Position numbers and translations under genes: made by a program. Below the pieces are notes generated by a model. That model had not been told where the DNA came from, ran no database searches, and saw nothing but the letters and a program-made list of their open reading frames with translations. From NCBI RefSeq assembly GCF_019400745.1, contig NZ_WJIB01000002.1, positions 186,001 through 250,000 of the forward strand: a stretch of DNA of 64,000 bases, given 5' to 3'. The stretch is from Cohnella sp. CFH 77786. Its GTDB lineage: Bacteria > Bacillota > Bacilli > Paenibacillales > Paenibacillaceae. How positions within the stretch are numbered: position 1 is the stretch's first letter; the number at the start of each line of letters is the position of its first letter. Below, piece by piece: positions 44,601-53,144 of this stretch.

Positions 44601-47600
44601 TGGCGGCCGTTAATGAACATGGATCAGGTTGGGAGTCATGGCGCGCAAAAGCTGATCTGAGCGATGCCGGATCCAAAAACCTTGCCTCTCCTTGGCAGCA
44701 GGACTTCATTGGCACCACCCAAGGCAACGCAACCGTTAACGGTGATGTGATTACCATCCGGAATGTGGATGGGAAAGGCCTGGGAGTAGGGGACGATTTT
44801 AATATCTATAAAAGAAATATTCATGATTCCTTTCACTTTGTCCATCAGGTCGCGGTTGGCAATAGCTCTATTAGTGCCAGGATTGATCAGAATAGCGGCG
44901 CTCTCAGCGGTATCATGTTAAGGGAAAAGCTTTCCGAAAATTCCCGTTATCTTTATTTTGGCGCGGATGACCATGGGAACCTGGTATTGCAAGATCGTAA
45001 TCGAGTATCCTTTGTGGTATGGAATGGCGGTATACCTGTAAGTCCGTTCAATCATGGAATTAAAGGGTATCATATCAATGACTATCCTTATATCAAGCTG
45101 TTGTGGCATCATGATTCGCAGATGGCCTATGCTTTTGTATCGAAAGATGGAGTCGATTGGGAATACGTCGCGAAGACAGAAAGTTTATTCCCATATGCCT
45201 ATTATACAGGGCTCATATCGTCCCAAGAGGCAGCATTCAGTGAAGTAACCGTATCGGGTATGCCGAGAGAGAGTCTGATGCCGTTTATTGAAAAAGATAA
45301 AGATCAAATCACTTTGCATTGGAATAAACCAAAGCAAGCTTCCTGGTTCAACGTATACCGCACCTATGATGAAGAGGCGAGCTTGACCGATCCGGTATTC
45401 AAGGCAGGCACGACCGAACTGGAAGACGGCTCCCCCTGGGAGGAGGTCCTCACGGGTGCCAGAGCGAGGCCATTCCAGGACTTCTTACGGTATGGCAGTG
45501 CGTATTATAAGGTGCTGGCCGTTCATGACGACGGCTCCCCGCAACCGTTCTCGACCACGGTTTCCGCTGATGCGGATTCGATTTCGGCGGTGCTGGAGGA
45601 CGCGAGGAGCTTGCCGGCCTACGAATATACGAAGGCGAGCTTCTACTTGTTCCTTAAGGAATTGGATCGGATCGAAGCGGAGATGATGAGGCCCGAATTT
45701 GACGAGAAGCAGCTGATTGACGAAGTCTACGATGCGAAGAGGCTGCTCGTTTCGGCTAGGACGTCGTTGCTGACGAAAATTCGGATGGATCCATCGATGG
45801 CCAGAGCCTCCGAGAAGTTCTGGCAGAATGATAACATCTCCGAGGAACAGAACGCATGGTATTTATTTGATGAAAATCCCGACACGATTGCCCACACCAG
45901 GTCTAAAGAGAGCTGGGTTGACGTGGACTTTGGTGCAGGAAACGAAAAAGTGGTGGATACGTTCCGCTACCTGCCGAGGAGGAATGCTACCCACCGTATC
46001 AACGACACCGTGTTCATGGGTTCAAATGACGGCGTGAACTGGACGGATCTGCATCGCATTAAAGGGGTAGGCGTATATGAATGGTATTCCGCCATCAATC
46101 CGGACAGGACCCCCTACCGTTATATTCGCATTTACGACAACCATTTCGGCTTCGTGAACTTCGAAGAAATCGAGTTCCTCGAAATCGGCATTGACAAGAC
46201 GCTGCTCGCGTACTTGCTGGATGAAGCGGCGGCGGCGCAGGATGCCGGAGTCTACACGGAAGAAAGCTTGCAAACGCTCAGGCAGCAGATAGCTGCACCG
46301 ACTGCGGTACGAGATAACCCGGATGCGACGCAGGAAGAGGTTGACACTGCGGATAACAACCTGCTGACGGCTTTGAAAGGACTTCAATATATTCCCGGCA
46401 TGCCGGTTCTTGAATCCCTTGCCGACAAGACCGTCATGGCGGAAGATACGCTCTCATTCAAGGTTCAAGCCGTCAATGCGGCTGCCGAAGTTGTCTATGG
46501 GGTACAAAATTTGCCCGAAGGAGCATCTTTTAATGCAGCAACTCAAACGTTCGTCTGGACGCCGGGTAAAGAACAGGGCGGCGTGCATGCCGTAACCTTT
46601 ACCGCGACGGCAGGTGAAATGTCTTCTTCGAAAACGATCAAGATCACCGTCAAAGGTCAGCCGGTTATCGCTCCCGATACGACGGTCGAACTGACGGCGA
46701 AGCAGGACTTCAGCTATCAGGTTCCGGCGTCTGATCCGACTGGCGAGCAGTTGGTTTACAGCGCCGCGAATTTGCCCGCAGGGGCGGCGTTCAACGCGGC
46801 GACCGGCGTATTCAGCTGGAAGCCGGGCCAGGCGGATTACGGCAGCCATCCGGTTACGTTCACGGCTAGCAACGGAAGATTTGCGGTCAGCCAGACCGTG
46901 GAGTTCAAGGTGAAGCTGGGTATCCTTCCGGCCGAAGACTACACGAAGGGCAGCTACTACCTGTATCTGAAGGAAGTTGCACGTATCGAAAGGGAGATGG
47001 CGAAGCCGGGTGCCGACAAGGCGCAGCTTGCCGCTCAGCTTGACCAAGCGGAGAAGTCGCTTGTTCTCATCCCTCTCTCGCTCTATGCGTTTGATGGAAA
47101 TGCGAATAATTCGTTCGGCTCGTCCGCATCCGGAGCGACCGTATTCGGACCTCCGGTTTACACGGAAGGAAAGGTCGGACAAGCCATCAATCTGAACGGC
47201 AAGGATAACTACGTCAAACTGCCTTCGACGCATGCTCTGGCCGGGTACAAGGAGATCACCCTGGCAACCTGGGTCAATTGGAGAGGCGGCGGCAACTGGC
47301 AAAGAATATTCGACTTCGGAAACAATACGAATCAAAACATGTTCCTGACGCCAAGATCGGGCAACAATACGCTTCGCTTCGCGATCAAGAACGGCGGCGG
47401 CGAGCAGATCACGCAAACCGCGACGCTTCCGGCGAATCAATGGGTACATGTCGCGGTGACGCTTGGCGAGAATACGGCGAAGCTGTATGTGAACGGAGAG
47501 CTGAAGGCGACGAATACCAACACGACCATCAGGCCGAGCGATTTCAAGCCAGGGGTAAATTACATCGGCAAAAGCCAGTATAACGATCCATTGTTCAATG

Positions 47601-48679
47601 GGATGATCGACGAATTCCGCGTCTACAATTACGTCCTGAGCGCAGACGAGGTCAAAGCGGCCATGAACAACACGGCGAAGGTCTGGATTGACAAAACGTT
47701 AATTCCGGTCCTGCTGGAAGAAGCGGCAGCCATCATCGCCGAGCATTATACGGAGGAAAGCTATGCTGCGCTCCGGACGGAGGTTTCGGAGGCGCAAGCG
47801 GTGTACGACAATACCGCTGCAGCACAGGCCGAGGTCGACGCGGCGGGCGCAAGCCTGCTGGAGGCACTGGAAGGATTGGAGCTCAAGATCACGGCATCGC
47901 TCAATCCTTCCGCTCCGAACGGCCTGAACGGGTGGTACACGACGCCGGCAACGGTGACGTTGTCCACTTACGGGAATGTGCAGTACAGTGTGGACGGCGG
48001 CAGCAGCTGGTTCGCCTATGACGCGCCTGTTACGCTGAGCCAGGAAGGTTCGAACCAAATGCTGTATCGTCCGGCAACCGTAACCGGTGCGGTTTATCCG
48101 AAATCGGTGGATGCGAAGATTGATCTGACTGCGCCGCAGGTCACGATTACGGGCGAAGCATCGTATACGATTGATCAGACGATCACCATCACGTGCAGCG
48201 CGGTGGACACCGTATCCGGCGTCACTTACTCGCCGTGCGAAGCACCGATCGTGGCAATCAAGGCGTATACGCTTGAGCCGGGCGTTCATTCCGTAACGGC
48301 GGAAGCGGAAGATGCCGCGGGTCACCGCGGTTCGGCCGCGCATTCGTACCGCGTGGTTGCGACGTTCGACAGTCTGTCCGCGCTAACCGGTACCTTCGCG
48401 GCCGAAACCGGCGCGGCAGGATGGCAGGACATCGCGGCATCGCTTCAGCAGAAGCTGTCAGGTGCCAAAGCGAAAGCCGCTGAAGGCAAGGGTAAGGAAG
48501 CGCGCAATATGCTGCAGGCATATATCCATGAAGTGAATGCTCAAAGCGGGAAAAAGCTGAGCGGCGAGCAGGCGGCCGTGCTGGTCCGCTGGACGCAGTG
48601 GCTGCACGATGAGACGCCGCTGGCGGGAGGGGCGCCGGCCGGCAGTGCTCCAGGCGTATACGAGTACAGCGCCGTATAG
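41615..48679 (+). CDS. Giant secreted multidomain protein, unassigned N-terminal domain and FIMAH tail
   Basis: A 2354-residue secreted protein. ATG 41615 has a perfect GGAGG 10 bases upstream and is followed by a signal peptide (cleavage after VFA, about residue 38). Order (rough): beta-rich domain 60-225; alpha-helical, toroid-like domain 230-650 (QGDWGGFYGELGEALYLAEN, NGGMPSRTPAYGARMLGYG) and beta-rich part to 905; Fn3 926-1012; DUF1349/LamG-like 1018-1215; second Fn3-like; helical segment; F5/8 type C 1389-1525; FIVAR-like 1527-1590; two putative Ig domains 1593-1770; LamG 1822-2015; FIVAR-like 2020-2090; OmpL47/chitobiase-like 2090-2245; FIMAH 2249-2330. The first 900 residues are probably the active part, and the fold suggests a polysaccharide lyase or hydrolase, but I recognise no family. 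The C-terminus ends at TAG, after which the same frame continues with plausible protein for 21 codons. Base composition becomes clearly GC-richer after about 45.4 kb. Confidence 0.85.
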   Translation: MVLQNKKATWAVRALAVCLAAVMLLQLFVPVTNNRVFAANEDPQPEPAQSEPAKGILDKIDFGNADSESAHNFRGEFTRVITGFLGETARVSEPRIPASDTGGFLTFSMKVDPYLQNYFTVKFSGNESIAPGDRVQLVINGEQIGYFRGGDYGPLFGGERAENQFIYSTIVLPLESTRGKGIVEITMNTTDPMGKVDQPSRGYYTGYTHTQAYIDVDDEVQGYKFKEGQGPETVLRSGDTYEEIEARIEQLTQEPINTFMNLYNHLGNHPNNTLNIAKYTNHLRYYAMVLKSDISPMKTPEAKREALMRMFQAIDVHTKNYYRDTRLVLRGGHQGDWGGFYGELGEALYLAENLIFDEDVLGEEAYHAFLDQPFDTGSVEGEFSLASAGWNGEPLTRRMAWERVLKANFDFARSRQSYITNQVFYTYEGAWKAHEGLRMVGSEFYEGKERSHQILLEIFGVRPWLGEEVLVGPNGEELDLYHSLFAHDNSAVFTDDYVHIVGKGLAKSKLDEEGHVVRRKPYGEHYTNLTKAGLTRENHYVGIYGEVANYMLDYFYKTLDQPGDEELNDELLKQALHNFYARVWTRIQDLDDEGKRLIAMNATVDARNGGMPSRTPAYGARMLGYGTSYAYLEKYMADHEERYSGPEWDRYWDYAKYTVAAVQQMKMDNRLMGDLSSRDFHLRDTYEYIFKNRKDYARFHDVKAGVVIPQTDFDYYSEEEIAALGVNPEDYEQFAWIDVDNAFISMRDGDFRMFGALAWLNLGVSATGKLHIVTPKYVGTVQVAHNNQFQYKDYYIRPHDVDLFYQRSDPATKGFAPQSLAGEILPTAYQPGVGIVVRDNLEVDHPYSSLSDLRVARYGEYFILMNTTRAEYENESSFEVELPSDYTGNEIFDFVTRSNIPVTNGKVTIGPERGMVLKLSSKFDPAPKPNHVDFAKAVEGNGFVDVIWKTTAGGKTYTIKRSEAENGPYAVIAEGLTGNHYQDTDVVDGKVYYYKVAAVNEHGSGWESWRAKADLSDAGSKNLASPWQQDFIGTTQGNATVNGDVITIRNVDGKGLGVGDDFNIYKRNIHDSFHFVHQVAVGNSSISARIDQNSGALSGIMLREKLSENSRYLYFGADDHGNLVLQDRNRVSFVVWNGGIPVSPFNHGIKGYHINDYPYIKLLWHHDSQMAYAFVSKDGVDWEYVAKTESLFPYAYYTGLISSQEAAFSEVTVSGMPRESLMPFIEKDKDQITLHWNKPKQASWFNVYRTYDEEASLTDPVFKAGTTELEDGSPWEEVLTGARARPFQDFLRYGSAYYKVLAVHDDGSPQPFSTTVSADADSISAVLEDARSLPAYEYTKASFYLFLKELDRIEAEMMRPEFDEKQLIDEVYDAKRLLVSARTSLLTKIRMDPSMARASEKFWQNDNISEEQNAWYLFDENPDTIAHTRSKESWVDVDFGAGNEKVVDTFRYLPRRNATHRINDTVFMGSNDGVNWTDLHRIKGVGVYEWYSAINPDRTPYRYIRIYDNHFGFVNFEEIEFLEIGIDKTLLAYLLDEAAAAQDAGVYTEESLQTLRQQIAAPTAVRDNPDATQEEVDTADNNLLTALKGLQYIPGMPVLESLADKTVMAEDTLSFKVQAVNAAAEVVYGVQNLPEGASFNAATQTFVWTPGKEQGGVHAVTFTATAGEMSSSKTIKITVKGQPVIAPDTTVELTAKQDFSYQVPASDPTGEQLVYSAANLPAGAAFNAATGVFSWKPGQADYGSHPVTFTASNGRFAVSQTVEFKVKLGILPAEDYTKGSYYLYLKEVARIEREMAKPGADKAQLAAQLDQAEKSLVLIPLSLYAFDGNANNSFGSSASGATVFGPPVYTEGKVGQAINLNGKDNYVKLPSTHALAGYKEITLATWVNWRGGGNWQRIFDFGNNTNQNMFLTPRSGNNTLRFAIKNGGGEQITQTATLPANQWVHVAVTLGENTAKLYVNGELKATNTNTTIRPSDFKPGVNYIGKSQYNDPLFNGMIDEFRVYNYVLSADEVKAAMNNTAKVWIDKTLIPVLLEEAAAIIAEHYTEESYAALRTEVSEAQAVYDNTAAAQAEVDAAGASLLEALEGLELKITASLNPSAPNGLNGWYTTPATVTLSTYGNVQYSVDGGSSWFAYDAPVTLSQEGSNQMLYRPATVTGAVYPKSVDAKIDLTAPQVTITGEASYTIDQTITITCSAVDTVSGVTYSPCEAPIVAIKAYTLEPGVHSVTAEAEDAAGHRGSAAHSYRVVATFDSLSALTGTFAAETGAAGWQDIAASLQQKLSGAKAKAAEGKGKEARNMLQAYIHEVNAQSGKKLSGEQAAVLVRWTQWLHDETPLAGGAPAGSAPGVYEYSAV

Positions 48680-48776
48680 GTCAATGCGGCAGGTGAGACA
48701 TCCAGCGAGACGGTTATGATTACCGTCAAGAAGCAAGAAGGTTGATCAATAGAGTCAACCGGTATATTTTTTCGAT

Positions 48777-48807
48777 GCCCCCAATCGAATTCCAAATTGG
48801 GGGCTTC
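48777..48807 (+). terminator. Rho-independent terminator after the giant gene
   Basis: A perfect GCCCCCAAT / ATTGGGGGC stem (48777-48785 and 48796-48804) followed by TTCTTAT. It separates the giant gene from the regulator-SBP pair. Confidence 0.8.
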
Positions 48808-48860
48808 TTATCTTGAAGGCTATGGGATTCCCAAATCCTCCAACTCCCGAAAAAGTGCTG

Positions 48861-48875
48861 TTTAAGTGTATAATA
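48861..48875 (+). promoter_or_regulatory. Promoter-like motif of the membrane regulator
   Basis: TTTAAGTGTATAATA with TATAAT at 48869-48874, 35 bases before the start of the regulator, is identical to the motif before the decayed regulator at 34581. It probably is the -10 region. Confidence 0.5.
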
Positions 48876-48909
48876 AAAGAACAGAAATCATTTGCTGGGC
48901 GGCGTAAAC

Positions 48910-51243
48910 ATGAAACATGTGCTAGCTGTTTTTCGAAAAAAGAATATGTTGTTTAAGATCATTCTGTCCTACGTGTTGATCGGATTCGTGGTGATTGGCT
49001 GCTTTTCCTACGTGGTTCTCAAGACGGTATCCTCAAAGATGACGCAGGAAATTGTTGAAGCTTCAAAAAGAATGATGAATCAGACCTATAATACGGCAGA
49101 TATTCTGCTTACCTTTACGTACAATTATTATTCTCAAATTTATTTGAATAACGAATATATATCCAAAGCGTTGAATGGGACATCATTTGATACGCATGAT
49201 ATCTACGAAATTAACAGCCAATTGACAGGGTTTAAAGACACCAACCCATTGGTAGCCTCGATCTATGTCTATAATTATAAAGCGGGCATTGTTTTCAATT
49301 CGGCCAAGGACTTTAGCACGGTGGATCATTTTTATGATAAAGGCATGACGGACTATTTGAAAAAGGGGGATTTATCAAGAAGCGGCTTGTTTATTCCGAG
49401 AACAGCGACCTTAGCCTTTACATCGCAATCTAATAAGAAGTCCACTGAAAACTATATTTCGATCATCTATACAAGGATTGGTTCGGGTGAACAGCAAAAC
49501 AGCATGGTTCTGAACCTGGATCAGACGGTGCTTCAATCCTTAATATTGAAGGGAAACGATGCAGGACCGAATAAGATGATGATCATTAACGATCAAGGTC
49601 TCATGATTTCCAAACCGCCGGCTTGGTCTTACGATGACACGTCAACCGGTCAAATTCTTTCGCCAATCGTGCGTTCCGCCAGTCAACGCGGAGAGATGGA
49701 TCAAACATTCCAAGGAAAAACGTATCGTATTTCTTATGTGAAGTCGGATAAACTAGGCTGGAATTTCATTGTATTTACGGAAAAAAACCAATTGTTAGGG
49801 ATCGTCCATACCTTACAGAACTTCATACTTGCCATGACGGTAGTTAGTCTTCTTATGATTACGATTACATCCGCCTTCTTCACAAGAATGATTTATGTAC
49901 CGATCGCCAGACTGCTCAATAGAATCAAAACAAACACAGAGGCGAAAGACAAGGTTGTCCTGAACGAATATGATCTGATTGATAAATCTTTCTCGCTATT
50001 GGAAGGTAAAGTTCAAACCTTGCAAAAGGACTTCAATCAATCTGTACCCATGCGCAAACAAAGCCTTCTTCGGTCGGTCCTCAACGGGAACGTCAATCGC
50101 AATGAGGAAATGAAGAAAGCAATGGAAAATCTGCAGATCGGGTCGGCGATGGATCGTTATGTCGTTTGCGTGCTTAAAATCGATGGGTTCCAGGATATCT
50201 CGCAGAAATATGATTTGGTTGATATTTCACTCTTCAAATTCGCCATTCAGAATATTAGTGAAGAGATCGTCGGAGATGTGTTTAAACTGGAAGTGATTGA
50301 AAACGGTTACGACTCGTTGGATTTGGTATTCAATATGGGTACCGCTGAGGAAGAACTTACAGGCGTGCTCAGGAGTATGTGGGTCGAAATCCAAAAAAAC
50401 ATAAAAAGCTATTTGAAAATCAGTGTTTCTGTAGGGATTGGCTCCGTCGCGCACAAAATAGAACAAATGCGCGAATCGAGGGATTGCGCTTACCAAGCCG
50501 TCCAATACCGTTTAATATATGGAACGAATAGTATCCTATCCTACGATGATTGGATCGAGGCGGAATCCAGAGAGTATGAATATCCCGAATTGCTGGAGAA
50601 GCAAATCATGTCCAATCTCAAAGCTGGGGATAGGGAGACCTTAAAGGAATATATCTCCGAGTTTTTTTCAGTCATGATGTCATTGAAGTATTACGAGATT
50701 ACCCATTCCCTTACCCAACTGCTGATCATGACAGTCCGAGTAGCGAAGAGCATGTCGAACTTTGAGCAGGCAGACTTTAACATGGAAATCCATACTTGTC
50801 AGCAAGAATTATGGTGCCTTGACACGCTGGAACAAATGGAAGAATGGTACATGGATCTATGTTATAAGATCATCAAGCTTCGCGATCAGGAATCCAAATC
50901 AAAGAACAGCAAGACGGTTGCTTCCATGGTTGAATACATGAAAGAAAATTATTTGGACCCTAATCTTTCGGTCGATCAGATGTCCCATTCCGTAGGCTTA
51001 TCCACCAATTACATGAGACGATTATTCAAAGAGGAGACGGGTATGTCCGTTTCCGAATATCTTACGACGCTTCGCATGGAAAAGGCCAAGGAGCTATTAA
51101 TAAAAACAGACGATCCTGCCAGGAAGATTGGCGCAAACGTGGGATTTGAGAATACGAACTACTTCTACGTGTTATTCAAAAAGCATGTGGGGATGACTCC
51201 TGACCATTACCGCAGAGAGCATAAACTGGAGATGCTAGTATGA
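48910..51243 (+). CDS. Membrane-bound AraC-family sensor-regulator
   Basis: A 777-residue paralogue in layout of the regulator at 35216. TM1 is at about residues 15-36 (KIILSYVLIGFVVIGCFSYV), then an extracellular Cache-like sensor (NPLVASIYVYNYKAGIVFNS). TM2 is at about 303-325 (FILAMTVVSLLMITITSAF), then a cytoplasmic linker and a double HTH at the C-terminus (LSVDQMSHSVGLSTNYMRRLF and ARKIGANVGFENTNYFYVLFKKHVG). A TTG at 48892 opens the same frame, but ATG 48910 starts at the homologous point and is preferred; the SD is weak (GGGCGG). The next gene, a solute-binding lipoprotein, overlaps or directly follows, so the two are one transcript. Confidence 0.93.
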   Translation: MKHVLAVFRKKNMLFKIILSYVLIGFVVIGCFSYVVLKTVSSKMTQEIVEASKRMMNQTYNTADILLTFTYNYYSQIYLNNEYISKALNGTSFDTHDIYEINSQLTGFKDTNPLVASIYVYNYKAGIVFNSAKDFSTVDHFYDKGMTDYLKKGDLSRSGLFIPRTATLAFTSQSNKKSTENYISIIYTRIGSGEQQNSMVLNLDQTVLQSLILKGNDAGPNKMMIINDQGLMISKPPAWSYDDTSTGQILSPIVRSASQRGEMDQTFQGKTYRISYVKSDKLGWNFIVFTEKNQLLGIVHTLQNFILAMTVVSLLMITITSAFFTRMIYVPIARLLNRIKTNTEAKDKVVLNEYDLIDKSFSLLEGKVQTLQKDFNQSVPMRKQSLLRSVLNGNVNRNEEMKKAMENLQIGSAMDRYVVCVLKIDGFQDISQKYDLVDISLFKFAIQNISEEIVGDVFKLEVIENGYDSLDLVFNMGTAEEELTGVLRSMWVEIQKNIKSYLKISVSVGIGSVAHKIEQMRESRDCAYQAVQYRLIYGTNSILSYDDWIEAESREYEYPELLEKQIMSNLKAGDRETLKEYISEFFSVMMSLKYYEITHSLTQLLIMTVRVAKSMSNFEQADFNMEIHTCQQELWCLDTLEQMEEWYMDLCYKIIKLRDQESKSKNSKTVASMVEYMKENYLDPNLSVDQMSHSVGLSTNYMRRLFKEETGMSVSEYLTTLRMEKAKELLIKTDDPARKIGANVGFENTNYFYVLFKKHVGMTPDHYRREHKLEMLV

Positions 51244-51269
51244 TGGATGCGAATAACAGGGGCAGACAA

Positions 51270-52916
51270 ATGAGATTCAAAAGATTCAGACTTGCTTTAG
51301 GTCTGATGATTGTCTTTAGTCTTAGTTTGTTCCTGTCCGCTTGCTCAACCAAAGTGCAAGAGAACAGCGCAAATCGTGGGTCAGATGTGCAAGAAACGCA
51401 ATCGTTGACAGAGAAAATTCCGGATCCGGTCACCTTAAAAGTGATGCTATTCGGAAATAAACCCGCCGACATGGACAAAATTTTACGGAAGTTTGAGCAA
51501 TTGACGAGTGATTCCTTAAACACGAAGCTTCAAATCGAGATTAGTCCTTACCTGGAATTTGAACAAAAAATGATGCTAAGAATGTCTACCGGGGAGCCCA
51601 TCGACCTGATGTTCGATGCGCCATGGACGAAAAATTTATTCAATAATGTGAGCGCGGGCTATTATCAACAATTAGACAAGTACTTTAACAACGATGATTA
51701 TCCAGGATTGAAGAAAGCATTTCCGCAGGAGATCATGGAGGCCAATAAAATTAACGGCCATATCTATACCATCCCTTTGTTCGACTCCTATTACGACCCG
51801 CCGGCGATTGCGATTCGGAAGGATATTCGGGAGTCACTGGGGATGAAACCGTTGGAAACATTGGAAGACCTGACCCATTATTACGATAAAGTACTTGATC
51901 AATATCCGGATGATATTCCGGCGGCGATCGGCAGCAGAGGCATTTTTAAATTGGGATTGCCTGATCCAAAAGGGCACAACGACATTCGGTTAGCCCCGAT
52001 CATGTCTTATTCGTTTACGGGCGGCATTCCCTTTAATGTGGCGTTGTCCAAAGATGGAAAGAAGGTAATCGGTGCTGCGACCATCGGCGATCCCGATTCG
52101 GAATTTGCTGACTTTCCCGCTCCTTTCAATTCCCATGACTCGATTTACGGACATTTCGGGACCCGGGTTCAATTTCGCAAGTACAACAACGCGAATCCGC
52201 TATCGCTCGAAGCAGATGATGCTCTTGATATCACCAGGGAGGCTTCGTTAGCCGATACAACGATCTCCGGGATAGCCGCCAATAGGAAGGATTTGAACCG
52301 TGTTGATCCCCAAGCGGATTATGAGCCATTCCTTATCGAGAGCCAGGCTCAACGCGAAATGCAGCCGGCATCCATCGGAACGACGTTCCGCGCGAATAAC
52401 AGCCTGGTGATCCCGGTTACATCCCGTAATACGGAGCGTACGATGAAGTTTTTGGACTGGCTGTTCGGCAGTCAAGCGAACCATGATTTATTCGAACTTG
52501 GGATTGAAGGTGAACATTGGGTTAAGGATGGCGACAACGGTTATAAGTTGACTGCCCAATCCGACAACTACCGCTTTCCCGGGTATGAACTAACACTGAA
52601 TCCAACCCTGTCCCGCATCTTGACGGATACCGATCCGAAGACATTGGCTTACATGAAATGGGCAAGGGATAAGAAGAGCTATTACCAACTCCCGCTATCC
52701 GGATTCGTTTTTCATTCAACGCCGGTCGCAACGGAAATCGCGAAGGTCAAACCTGCTATGCTCCAAGCATCCGATCTGCTGATGACCGGCATGGTCGATG
52801 ATTGGAAGAAGTACGCACAGGAACAAAACAAGAAATGGCGCTCCTTAGGTCTCGATACGATACGCCAAGAGGTCGTGAAACAGGTACAAGCGTATCTTGA
52901 TGCCGGTGGGAAGTAA
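51270..52916 (+). CDS. Orphan sugar-binding lipoprotein coupled to the regulator
   Basis: A 548-residue solute-binding lipoprotein of the same family as the copies at 32825 and 39810, but clearly more distant. ATG 51270 gives a classical lipoprotein signal (MRFKRFRLALGLMIVFSLS, lipobox LSAC) with AGGGG 7 bases upstream. An in-frame ATG at 51240 would overlap the regulator stop as ATGA and has GGAG 8 bases upstream, so it cannot be excluded. Shared features: DPVTLKVMLFGNKPADMDK, TGEPIDLMFDAPW, DKYFNNDDYPGLKKAF, FLDWLFGSQANHDLFELGIEG. No permease gene is adjacent. It may serve the importers upstream or present ligand to the regulator it is coupled to (inference). Confidence 0.9.
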   Translation: MRFKRFRLALGLMIVFSLSLFLSACSTKVQENSANRGSDVQETQSLTEKIPDPVTLKVMLFGNKPADMDKILRKFEQLTSDSLNTKLQIEISPYLEFEQKMMLRMSTGEPIDLMFDAPWTKNLFNNVSAGYYQQLDKYFNNDDYPGLKKAFPQEIMEANKINGHIYTIPLFDSYYDPPAIAIRKDIRESLGMKPLETLEDLTHYYDKVLDQYPDDIPAAIGSRGIFKLGLPDPKGHNDIRLAPIMSYSFTGGIPFNVALSKDGKKVIGAATIGDPDSEFADFPAPFNSHDSIYGHFGTRVQFRKYNNANPLSLEADDALDITREASLADTTISGIAANRKDLNRVDPQADYEPFLIESQAQREMQPASIGTTFRANNSLVIPVTSRNTERTMKFLDWLFGSQANHDLFELGIEGEHWVKDGDNGYKLTAQSDNYRFPGYELTLNPTLSRILTDTDPKTLAYMKWARDKKSYYQLPLSGFVFHSTPVATEIAKVKPAMLQASDLLMTGMVDDWKKYAQEQNKKWRSLGLDTIRQEVVKQVQAYLDAGGK

Positions 52917-52936
52917 TGAGCAACTGTCTCTGTGAG

Positions 52937-52961
52937 AGGCCCATGCAATTGCGATGGGCCT
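52937..52961 (+). terminator. Possible weak terminator
   Basis: AGGCCCAT / ATGGGCCT stem (52937-52944 and 52954-52961) with a 9-base loop, flanked by GAGCA/TGCTC, but without a T run. It lies 20 bases after the lipoprotein stop. The following 180 bases are A+T-rich and presumably hold the promoter of the GH28-like gene; I cannot define boxes. Confidence 0.4.
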
Positions 52962-53144
52962 GCTCGTTATGTACTGCTTATTTAGGTTGATTTCGTATTA
53001 ATTAAACATTTTGATGGGTTTTAAAGTGTTGCAGAATCCGGATACCGTTGACTTTGCAGATACTTAAACTATTCAACTCACCTCTGTTTTTGAGATCATT
53101 GTATTATAGGCTGTCATTTGATAAGCCCAAGGAGGAGAACATCG

